Assembly (NCBI GenBank): GCA_036343635.1
Contig: JAYYVF010000031.1
Location: 1 to 16,361 of the forward strand
Source of the DNA: GCA-2693325 sp036343635
GTDB lineage: Bacteria > Latescibacterota > UBA2968 > UBA8231
Reading direction: 5' to 3'
DNA length: 16,361 nucleotides
Shown here: positions 8,340 through 15,852 of the stretch, piece by piece
Position numbering within the stretch: the first letter of the stretch is position 1
Layout of the letters: the number at the start of each line of letters is the position of its first letter
The notes under the pieces: generated by a model
Told to the model about the DNA's origin: nothing
What the model saw: only the letters and a program-made list of their open reading frames with translations
Databases searched by the model: none
Made by a program: the position numbers and the translations under genes

Positions 8340-8644
8340 AAATACTCTTTCTTGCGTATTTATGGGAAGCTTAGCGTCCAATAGATTGGACGGTCGATAA
8401 GGATTAAGATAAGGACTAATATGTGAAAACTATGAGATCCGGAAAATAGGTATATTCATTGTTACGCAACCCATCGCAAGATATTATTAATTTGTTTCAT
8501 GCAAGATGTTAAAGTGAAACGTTCGTTATGCTTCGATGGATACTTTTCGTTCAGAAAATAAATAGTTGTTGATATAAAAATAATGTTTAACGATCAAGTT
8601 TTTTTATGCTTTATACCTATCCAATATTTTTAAAGTTGTCTCCC
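8340..8644. other. Divergent intergenic region between moeA and the exported-protein cluster
   Basis: This 305-bp AT-rich region separates moeA from the first gene of the surface-protein cluster. It should carry promoters for both. Apart from the moeA ribosome site at its left end and one promoter candidate at 8550-8578, I see no gene, RNA or strong repeat. Confidence 0.55.
8550..8578 (+). promoter_or_regulatory. Candidate promoter of the A1-B1-A2-B2 cluster
   Basis: TTCAGA at 8550-8555 and TATAAA at 8573-8578 are 17 bp apart, a sigma-70-like arrangement. They lie 67 bp upstream of the preferred A1 start. The match to the -35 consensus is only 4 of 6 in an AT-rich region, so this is weak. 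Confidence 0.27.
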
Positions 8645-11173
8645 ATGCGTATTAACCGCTGGATTTTACTGTCGTTTCTATTGATTTCTATCTTGAAAGC
8701 CGATAGTACAGCACAAGATTTTTTGGGTTATAAGTTGCTGGCTAATAGCATTGTTGTGCAGGGAGAGGGCGATTGGGCTGAATGGAAGTCGCCGCCCGGT
8801 GTGACGGTAGTGACTAAAGATGGTTGGGTGGAGCCACGTTTTTTGCGGAGCGAAATTAATGTTGCTAGGGATGCGGAGCGTTTTATCTACGTAAACCCAT
8901 TTGTCTCTAATGACACTCTCCAGGGAGGTGTCTCTGTCGGCGGCAGTAATGTTGAGAATGGGGCGAATGTGTTGGACGGTGACGCATCAACCTACTGGGA
9001 ACCAACACGTGAAGACCCCGTAGATGATTGGTTCATTGAAGTTGATTTAGGGCGAGCTGTCGTGGCCCATCGTATTGTATTGCGATTTGTAGATTCGGGG
9101 GATGGAGATCCATTTCTGAAGTTTCGCGTGGTAGGATCTGACGGGCAAAGATTTGGTGAAGAGCAGCGCAGGCGTTTTTACAGGGTCGGGCTTCAAACAC
9201 AACCTAATAAAACACAACGATTATATACGTTTAATCTTGAACCTCAGAGGCCTGTCGGACCCAATATTGTGGGCGAAATAATGCAGTATCTTCGTATTGA
9301 TGTGTTAGACACAGACGGTGCACGGGCTGAAGAAATTGACGAGAATACTTTTGTCTTACTATCGGAAAGAGAGCGTGGATCGATTGATTATTTTCGGGTT
9401 ACTTCTGCGGGGCGTGAAATCTTAGTCGATCCTAAAACCTGGGATCTGTTGCCCGAGGAAGAGAAAGGCCCTATTCGTTATTATCGATATGAGGCTCCAC
9501 GATTGGCGGAGATTGAAGTCTATACTTTGGGCGAAAACATAGTCCAGTTAACCCAAAGCGAAAAGGAATTAGGAGCTGATGAAAGTGGATTTGATTTCTT
9601 GTTTTTTCGGATTTATACCGATGGACTTTATAGCTCAGCCTTCCCTATGCGTGTCTATAACCCAGTGTCAGATGAAAACCAGATAGTACTAGATTTAGGG
9701 GCAAAATATTGGCTTAGCCGGATTAAGCTTTTAATGCCTGAGCGTCCTCCTCCAGCTTATCAGATCCGCGTATCCGATGGGACATTAAGTGCTAATGGAG
9801 AGCAAATATGGAGTGCATTCCCTGAGCGAAAAAATTTAAGTGGATATCAGCACATTGAGGAATCGTTCTCAACTCAAGAAGTTCGATTCATAGAAGTGCG
9901 TCGCCTTGAGTTTAGTAGGACAAGTGAAGAGGGCGACGAGCTTAGTGAGATTCAGGCCTTTGGTGAAGGTTATGTGTCGGATTTGATTTTGACTTCACCA
10001 TTTATAGATTTAGGTCAGCCACGGTTGTTGACTTCTGTTGAATGGGAAGCAGAGATACCACCAGGCACTAGAATAGATTTAAGAACACGCTCCGGCGAAC
10101 AAGTACAAGAGATCCCGCATTACTATGCAATAACTGGTAGAGAGATTTCTAAAACGCTCTGGGAGTTACTTCCTGAAAGCAGACGTCCGCCCATTGAAAT
10201 TGAGGAGCGAGCGGGTAGCGATTGGAGTAGTTGGAGCGAGATATATCAAGCCCCGGGAGTTTCGTTTAAATCACCCAGCCCTCGGGCTTATGTCCAGGCT
10301 CAGTTGCGCTTGGTCTCAAAAGAACCTTTGCGCGCAGCTAAGATTCGGTCATTGCGATTGAATTTTGAACCCCCATTAGTTGATGAAATTTTGGCAGAAA
10401 TCTGGCCCGTCTGGGGAGTTGAACCTGGTTCGGAACAAGAATTTACGCTTTATCTTAATCCAGAGTTTGTGGATTTTAACCCAGGTTTTGACCTATTACG
10501 CTTAAGATCATCATCGGTTGTTCCTTTAGAACTTTTGTCGGTAAGCGAGGGGACTGACGAAGCTCTACGCTTTGGTGTTGGTGAAACATTGTGGCCGGGG
10601 ATTCTCGAACAGACAATACTAGAAGACGGTACGGTCGAGCTACGCTTCCCCGAACCTGTTTTTGAAGGTAAGCAGATTTATGAATTGCGATTCAAAACCA
10701 AGGTGTTTCTTCAAAGTACTTCCTTCGTAGTCGAATTGGAAAGCAAATCGAGGCCGGGGCGCATTCAACAAGTTAGTCCTGGTGATGCAAGTAGTTTGGT
10801 TCCGTCTCAGTCGTTGGTTGTTGTAAGTGATTTAGGGGAAAGAGGTCTACTTAGAAGTGTCCGAGTTACGCCGCCCATCATAACGCCTAATGGCGATGGA
10901 AGCAATGAGTTTACGCAGATTCAACTTTCAATCTATCACGTTGAAGGAACGAAAAAATTAGATGTCGTTGTTCATGATTTATCGGGCGCTAGGATGCGAG
11001 ATTTAACGGTCACTCGTAACCGCCTTAGTGGAGAGCTAACGGTAGACTGGGATGGTCGCGATGATACTGGGCGTATAGTGCGACCTGGGATATATGCAAT
11101 TCGGGTGCAATTTAACGCAGACGCTAATGTGGAGAACACCGAGGCTATATGTTTGGTGCACGTAATATATTAA
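8645..11173 (+). CDS. Exported discoidin-like protein with FlgD/gliding-type C-terminal domain (A1)
   Basis: I do not recognise this as a named protein. It has 842 residues from ATG 8645, which gives a clean signal peptide (residues 1-23, cleavage ADSTA/Q). ATG 8606 is in frame but would add 13 residues before the basic start of the signal, and neither has a Shine-Dalgarno sequence. Two discoidin (F5/8 C)-like regions are visible: about 87-296, with VLDGDASTYWEP and FIEVDLGRAVVAHRI, ending in LAEIEVYTLG; and about 332-443, with IVLDLGAKYWLSRIKLL, ending in LSEIQAFGEGY. A beta-rich domain (about 444-582) carries WSSW and SPSPRAYVQ. After an unassigned stretch comes a C-terminal domain (739-842) with ITPNGDGSNEF and WDGRDDTGRIVRPGIYAIRV, like FlgD Ig or gliding-type C-terminal domains. 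Discoidin domains usually bind glycans or other surface ligands. It overlaps B1 (TAATG) and is a paralogue of A2. Confidence 0.8.
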   Translation: MRINRWILLSFLLISILKADSTAQDFLGYKLLANSIVVQGEGDWAEWKSPPGVTVVTKDGWVEPRFLRSEINVARDAERFIYVNPFVSNDTLQGGVSVGGSNVENGANVLDGDASTYWEPTREDPVDDWFIEVDLGRAVVAHRIVLRFVDSGDGDPFLKFRVVGSDGQRFGEEQRRRFYRVGLQTQPNKTQRLYTFNLEPQRPVGPNIVGEIMQYLRIDVLDTDGARAEEIDENTFVLLSERERGSIDYFRVTSAGREILVDPKTWDLLPEEEKGPIRYYRYEAPRLAEIEVYTLGENIVQLTQSEKELGADESGFDFLFFRIYTDGLYSSAFPMRVYNPVSDENQIVLDLGAKYWLSRIKLLMPERPPPAYQIRVSDGTLSANGEQIWSAFPERKNLSGYQHIEESFSTQEVRFIEVRRLEFSRTSEEGDELSEIQAFGEGYVSDLILTSPFIDLGQPRLLTSVEWEAEIPPGTRIDLRTRSGEQVQEIPHYYAITGREISKTLWELLPESRRPPIEIEERAGSDWSSWSEIYQAPGVSFKSPSPRAYVQAQLRLVSKEPLRAAKIRSLRLNFEPPLVDEILAEIWPVWGVEPGSEQEFTLYLNPEFVDFNPGFDLLRLRSSSVVPLELLSVSEGTDEALRFGVGETLWPGILEQTILEDGTVELRFPEPVFEGKQIYELRFKTKVFLQSTSFVVELESKSRPGRIQQVSPGDASSLVPSQSLVVVSDLGERGLLRSVRVTPPIITPNGDGSNEFTQIQLSIYHVEGTKKLDVVVHDLSGARMRDLTVTRNRLSGELTVDWDGRDDTGRIVRPGIYAIRVQFNADANVENTEAICLVHVIY
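9386..9475 (+). repeat. Internal protein repeat, copy 1 of 2 in A1
   Basis: Residues 248-277 of A1 contain TSAGREILVDPKTWDLLPEE followed by KGPI. The same pattern recurs at 492-517 as TGREISKTLWELLPES followed by RRPPI. The shared consensus is GREI-x-K-x-W-[DE]-LLPE-x-PI. The two copies are similar in protein but not evidently repeated at the DNA level, so the duplication is old. Confidence 0.7.
10118..10195 (+). repeat. Internal protein repeat, copy 2 of 2 in A1
   Basis: This is the second occurrence of the GREI/LLPE motif (residues 492-517), directly before the WSxW segment. A diverged third version occurs at the matching place in A2 (residues 305-324, YSEVTKEMYAELEPALRGGI). The element therefore belongs to the domain that A1 and A2 share. 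Confidence 0.68.
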
Positions 11174-13911
11174 TGCATAAAATAATCCCTGTATGGATAT
11201 CCACTTTAATATTTATAGTCGCTTTCGGACAACATGCTAAGAGTCAGCCACGTCCTTGGGGCACAGCCGCAATTATACCATATGGGGAAACGTTTGAAAT
11301 AGATTATGTTTCACCGGCGATTCACAAATGGTATTCGCCCCGTCACACCTCCGAAACATATATGCGAAGTTGGTATTCGTCTAACACGAATTATGCTTCC
11401 AACCATTATAAGCGCTATTTGAATCGTCTATTAGAAGGCGAAGAGCATTTTGACACCTTTGGGAATCCATTGGGTAGGGGATGGTTGGTATATAGCTGGG
11501 AGCAGGAACAGCCGGGACCTCGCGGTAGTTTTATTGATAAAAATTTAGGAGGACTTTCCAGTCTTAGGTTGCAGGGTAATCAACGTCCCGCTTATCGCGA
11601 TTTCTTCAGTCGGTTAGTTATTGCATCGGACCAGCGAAGGGGTGGCTCATATCGACTGATGGTGGGAGACGAGATTTTTACACGATTTACTCCTCTTACA
11701 TTTTATAAGCCACGTTTTAACGGGGTTCGTTTGGATTATGCTGGAGACCGACGAAAGGCAACTCTCTTAATGGCTAGGCCAAGTAACCCGGACGAGGAAT
11801 CTCAAACAAACTCCACAACTATGATGGCCGGCCATTTAGAATTTGATCTCGGAGATCAGTTGAAATTGGGGGCAACCTACGTTAATGCGCACAACGTGGT
11901 TACTCAGGCAGAATTTGATGAGGGTAATCCACTTCACGGTGTTCTTACTGCCAGCCAAAATCAATCATTGGATAAAATCTGGATTCGGATTCGGGATGAT
12001 TCTCCCGGTAAGGGCTCGGTTGGAGCTGCGCTCGCGGGTTTTGATATTGTGATGGTAGATACAAGCGGACGTCATTTTCGTGGGAGCGAAGTCGGATTTT
12101 TACCGTCCATCGAAGGAGGCATACTGCGAGGGGGACGTCTTTTTGCGCGCGATGAGGAAAATATCGTGCTAGAATATGATCTGGGGGCCTTCGATGTTGA
12201 AAAAATACAATCAAAGGATTTGCAACGGGTGTGGATTGAATTGTCCGTGGCAAATGATTACCGAATTGAAACGGCATCAGACCTCCAAACTGATGGAGAG
12301 CAGCGAAACCCAGAAATTGTGTATTTAACATCTGACCGTGCTCGTGGAAATGTACAGGATAATACAAATACAAGCATAAGACGTATAGATTATGGGCTTC
12401 CTACAGCGAGTGAATTAATAGGCTTTGACTGGAATCTGTTTGAATGGCAGGGTTTGTCATTTAAAGGTGAGTGGGTGATCAATCGTCGGTTTTTACGATA
12501 TCCCAATCCGGCTATTCACAATCACTTTGAATATTTCGAGACTGCAACGGCTGGTTATTTTGATGCATATTTTCAACGTGGCCCATGGAGTATTCGGGCC
12601 GAAATTTTTGAGATTGAAGATAGCTATAGCACGTTTTATTGGCTTAGTAGTCAGAGCGGTCGTATTCGCTATAAGAGCCCTATACCACATGTATATGAAT
12701 TCGTTGACGATGACGATGACATGAATGGATTGACGGAATGGCAACGGCCCTTTTTTGTGAATTGGGGCAGTGATACCCCTCAACGTGTCGGTACTATTCA
12801 GTCTGATAGACGTGAGGTGGCCTGGCCAGGCCTAGATGAAAATGGAGATTTTATTAACGATCACAATCAGAATAGGAATTTTCTGCCCGATTACGAAGAG
12901 CCATTTTTACGCTTTCGATCGGATCGGCCCGAATTTCTTTTTGGGCTTGATATGAATCATAACGGAGTTGTCGATCGTTTCGAAAACGATACGTTACCCG
13001 ATTATCCCTACAAAAAAGATCATCGTGGTTACAACACCTTTCTAACCGTTGAGATTTTACCAGGTCTACGTTGGCAATTGGGAAATCAAAATATGCAGTT
13101 AATCTCAGGTGATGGTAAGACTCATTCTAAATATTATATAGCGACTTGGGCTCAAAATTTAAGCCGAGGTGGAAGGCTGAGAATAGCTTCACATGGAGCT
13201 CGTGTGCGAGACACGATAGCGGATGATTTGCGTCAGTGGGAGCAGCCACAAGATGCGCCAGGCCGGATGGTTGATGTTCGAGATTTGCTGCCGGGCCAAA
13301 ATGCTTGGAAGAATTCGCTCTATGGTGACGTAGACCATCGCTTTGGGCCAAACATACGCCTTTTTCACCGATTTAAATGGGACTGGACTGAACAATTTGA
13401 AGACAGCTCTTTAACTCGGCAAAAAGAGGCCAGAAAGACGAGTTATTTTTTAGGTGTTATTAATAAAGTAGAATGGAGTATTCCCGTGGGATTGGGGGTG
13501 TTTGAACCTCGCTGGAAGAGTGAATATCGGCGGGTAAGGCCATTTAGTACCCGTGATTATGAATACGAAAAACTGGAACAAATGGCGATATTGATTTGGA
13601 CACAACCTTTGTTAGCTGAGAATGTTGGTGTTAGCTATTTCCCAAAGTATGGTCGGCAATTATTCAGTACGGAACTACAAGTTGGATTTGAGGCAAGCCG
13701 TTCGTGGATGTTACAAGATGAACCGACGGATCTATTTCGTGATGGGACGTGGTGGACGGGGGTAGTGCAACTACAAAACCGTACAGCCTACCAAGGATAC
13801 AAGGTCGTGACACGGATGGGAATGCAGTCACAGTGGCGGCACTACAGAGTTACTCCGAATCAACAGACCAGTGTCTTTTTCCTTACCGTTAATGCCAGTT
13901 TAAATCAATGA
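11173..13911 (+). CDS. Exported beta-rich, probable outer-membrane protein with Asp-rich loops (B1)
   Basis: This 912-residue protein is not one I recognise. ATG 11173 overlaps the A1 stop as TAATG and gives a good signal peptide (residues 1-24, cleavage AKS/Q). The frame is open back to ATG 11149, but that start would put eight residues ahead of the signal. Residues about 47-178 form a Trp/Tyr-rich block shared with B2 (HKWYSP, LLEG, FGNPLGRGW, LVIASD, VGDEIFTRFTPL). Residues 511-613 hold three Asp/Asn-rich loops (VDDDDDMNGLTEW, LDENGDFINDHNQNRNFLPD, LDMNHNGVVDRFENDTLPD) like EF-hand, dockerin or thrombospondin-3 calcium loops. The rest, especially about 620-912, has alternating polar and hydrophobic residues with many aromatics, suggesting a beta-barrel. 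The last residue is Gln, not the aromatic typical of porins, so membrane insertion is uncertain. It overlaps A2 by 4 bp (ATGA). Confidence 0.75.
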   Translation: MHKIIPVWISTLIFIVAFGQHAKSQPRPWGTAAIIPYGETFEIDYVSPAIHKWYSPRHTSETYMRSWYSSNTNYASNHYKRYLNRLLEGEEHFDTFGNPLGRGWLVYSWEQEQPGPRGSFIDKNLGGLSSLRLQGNQRPAYRDFFSRLVIASDQRRGGSYRLMVGDEIFTRFTPLTFYKPRFNGVRLDYAGDRRKATLLMARPSNPDEESQTNSTTMMAGHLEFDLGDQLKLGATYVNAHNVVTQAEFDEGNPLHGVLTASQNQSLDKIWIRIRDDSPGKGSVGAALAGFDIVMVDTSGRHFRGSEVGFLPSIEGGILRGGRLFARDEENIVLEYDLGAFDVEKIQSKDLQRVWIELSVANDYRIETASDLQTDGEQRNPEIVYLTSDRARGNVQDNTNTSIRRIDYGLPTASELIGFDWNLFEWQGLSFKGEWVINRRFLRYPNPAIHNHFEYFETATAGYFDAYFQRGPWSIRAEIFEIEDSYSTFYWLSSQSGRIRYKSPIPHVYEFVDDDDDMNGLTEWQRPFFVNWGSDTPQRVGTIQSDRREVAWPGLDENGDFINDHNQNRNFLPDYEEPFLRFRSDRPEFLFGLDMNHNGVVDRFENDTLPDYPYKKDHRGYNTFLTVEILPGLRWQLGNQNMQLISGDGKTHSKYYIATWAQNLSRGGRLRIASHGARVRDTIADDLRQWEQPQDAPGRMVDVRDLLPGQNAWKNSLYGDVDHRFGPNIRLFHRFKWDWTEQFEDSSLTRQKEARKTSYFLGVINKVEWSIPVGLGVFEPRWKSEYRRVRPFSTRDYEYEKLEQMAILIWTQPLLAENVGVSYFPKYGRQLFSTELQVGFEASRSWMLQDEPTDLFRDGTWWTGVVQLQNRTAYQGYKVVTRMGMQSQWRHYRVTPNQQTSVFFLTVNASLNQ

Positions 13912-15806
13912 AACCAAATATAATATTCTTTTTCTTTTTAACTCTGAGCTGGTATAGTATCCTTTGTGCCCAGCCTGCTCGTACTTTTGTTTTGGGCGGT
14001 GGGGAGAAGGCGTGGGTTGACGGTGGGGATGGCATAGATCCCATTTTTGTATTGAATGCTTATACCGGTGAACTTTTTCGGGCGAATTCTCCCAATGAAA
14101 GTATCGACTACCGTTATCGAGAGGGGGCGATACTACCCCTTCGTTTTGAGGAAAGTCAAAATGTGGCTTTTCGCGTGTTGAAAGATGGTCAAATAACTGC
14201 ACCGACCTCGGGACGCGGACTTGAAAAACAGTTGGAGGGAACAGTTAACGGTGATCATGAAGTAGCATTTGAAAGAAAGCCAACTCTTTTCGAGCCTCGA
14301 GTCACCACACGAGGAATTTGGATAATTTTGGATTTTGGTACTCCCATCGGTGTGTCACGAGTGCGTTTTTATCCCAGAAATACAGTAGTATCGACTCCCG
14401 AGATGCCATTTCATAATGATTTTCTACGTGGTTATGAACTATGGATTAACAAGGAGTTAGACAGCTTTACGACGCCAGATAAATTAATTATGAGGGAACC
14501 GAAGAACGAGGAGGAGATTGTCGATATTCAGGTGCCTGTTCAATATGCCCGTTATGTTAAAATAAAATCTTTAGTAGACCAACCGTTTGAGCTTGACGAA
14601 GTGGAAGTGTACGGGGCAGGTTTTTTGCAACAGGGTATATATTATTCGGATGTAATCGACTTCGGGGACAGGGCCGGTATTGGAACAATAGAATGGATAG
14701 AAAAAGTTGAAGGTGCAAGCGAGTTTTCTTCGCTTTCGGTTCGTGTTCGAACGGGATTAGATGATACGCCGTTGGTATTCCGCGAATATATACCTACCGA
14801 GGGAGGCGGAGATGGAAGGTACAGTGAAGTTACCAAGGAAATGTATGCGGAATTAGAGCCTGCTCTCCGTGGAGGTATTGTTGAAGATACGGTTAGATGG
14901 AGTCCTTGGTTTGTAACCGCAAACTCTGGTTTAATATCAGCTCCTAATCCACGTAGATATGTTCAATTTCGGCTTCAGTTTGATGGTGGGCTGAACTCTT
15001 CTCGAGTGGTAGACGAACTTACATTCTCTTATTTGCAACCGCCCATAGCAGGGAAGCTTACGGCAGAAGTTTACCCTCGGGTGACGGCTGCCGAAGAGCC
15101 GGCGAGTTTTCGTTATGCTGTGCGGATCGAACATGACGATGGATTAATTCGCGGGTATGACAGGATAGAGGTTGATACAGGAATTCAAATATCTGACGTG
15201 CGTCAAGTCAAACTTAATGGAGAGCCTTATGCATTCAATCTTGATTTTGTTGCGGATGATAGTTTTGGGCTAAGTTTTTCGAGGATACATCAGGACGGGG
15301 ATTTGTTGGAATTTACTTTTGATATTCCGATTTTTCGGTTTGGTACCACTTTTTCTGGGCGTGCCTATAGCGGGCGAGCTGAAGAAGTTCCTCAGGCAGT
15401 TACTCCCGGGAATGCTACAAATTTTCATCCGTCAGATATAGATGATTTGTCCGGACTGTCTGTCGCTATTCCTAAGCAGCAGATCGGAAAGTTGGTTGGG
15501 GATATCACAATTGATCCGCGTATAATCACCCCCAACGGTGATGGTTTTAATGAGAAGTTGAAGTTTTTTTTCAATATACTTCAGCTTACTCGAGATACGC
15601 CGGTATCATTAGAATTGTTTGATTTGAGCGGTAGGCGTCTTGGATTACTAATTAATGAGACAAGAGGTATCGGACCTGTTGAATTGATTTGGAACGGTGA
15701 GTTGAATGGTAATAAATTGCTGCCCGGCACTTATATTTGGCAACTTCGTGTTAGGGCAGATGCTTTTGAAGAGTTGCATACGGGTATCGTTGGGGTGGCG
15801 TATTGA
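13908..15806 (+). CDS. Exported discoidin-like protein with FlgD/gliding-type C-terminal domain (A2)
   Basis: This 632-residue protein is a paralogue of A1. ATG 13908 overlaps the B1 stop as ATGA, and the first 21 residues are a signal peptide (cleavage ILCA/Q). A Cys at position 20 does not sit in a proper lipobox, so it is probably not a lipoprotein. One discoidin-like region (about 125-239) contains WIILDFGTPIGVSRVRFYP and ends in LDEVEVYG. The shared beta-rich domain (about 240-378) has a diverged GREI/LLPE motif (305-324), WSPWF (331-335) and PNPRRYVQFRL (346-356). The C-terminal domain (about 530-632) carries ITPNGDGFNE, DLSGRRLG and a WNG…LLPGTYIWQLRV segment, as in FlgD Ig or gliding-type domains. 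It has one discoidin-like region fewer than A1. It probably acts at the cell surface with the neighbouring B proteins; the ligand is unknown. Confidence 0.8.
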   Translation: MKPNIIFFFFLTLSWYSILCAQPARTFVLGGGEKAWVDGGDGIDPIFVLNAYTGELFRANSPNESIDYRYREGAILPLRFEESQNVAFRVLKDGQITAPTSGRGLEKQLEGTVNGDHEVAFERKPTLFEPRVTTRGIWIILDFGTPIGVSRVRFYPRNTVVSTPEMPFHNDFLRGYELWINKELDSFTTPDKLIMREPKNEEEIVDIQVPVQYARYVKIKSLVDQPFELDEVEVYGAGFLQQGIYYSDVIDFGDRAGIGTIEWIEKVEGASEFSSLSVRVRTGLDDTPLVFREYIPTEGGGDGRYSEVTKEMYAELEPALRGGIVEDTVRWSPWFVTANSGLISAPNPRRYVQFRLQFDGGLNSSRVVDELTFSYLQPPIAGKLTAEVYPRVTAAEEPASFRYAVRIEHDDGLIRGYDRIEVDTGIQISDVRQVKLNGEPYAFNLDFVADDSFGLSFSRIHQDGDLLEFTFDIPIFRFGTTFSGRAYSGRAEEVPQAVTPGNATNFHPSDIDDLSGLSVAIPKQQIGKLVGDITIDPRIITPNGDGFNEKLKFFFNILQLTRDTPVSLELFDLSGRRLGLLINETRGIGPVELIWNGELNGNKLLPGTYIWQLRVRADAFEELHTGIVGVAY

Positions 15807-15852
15807 AAGAGAATATATATAAAAACATCAATATAAACGCGTCGTTATAATC

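Noticed and set aside
8337..8381. TTG start at 8381 for moeA
   Set aside because: It would add 14 residues not typical of the MoeA N-terminus, whereas the ATG at 8339 has AAGAAAGAG at a suitable distance.
11945..12373. 142-codon minus-strand frame inside B1
   Set aside because: It lies wholly within B1, its translation has an irregular His/Pro/Arg-rich composition, and it has no start signal; it is a shadow of the real frame.
13965..13975. Cys20 of A2 as a lipoprotein attachment site
   Set aside because: The preceding residues (S-I-L) do not form a lipobox because the -1 position is Leu, and cleavage before Gln22 matches the other three exported proteins.
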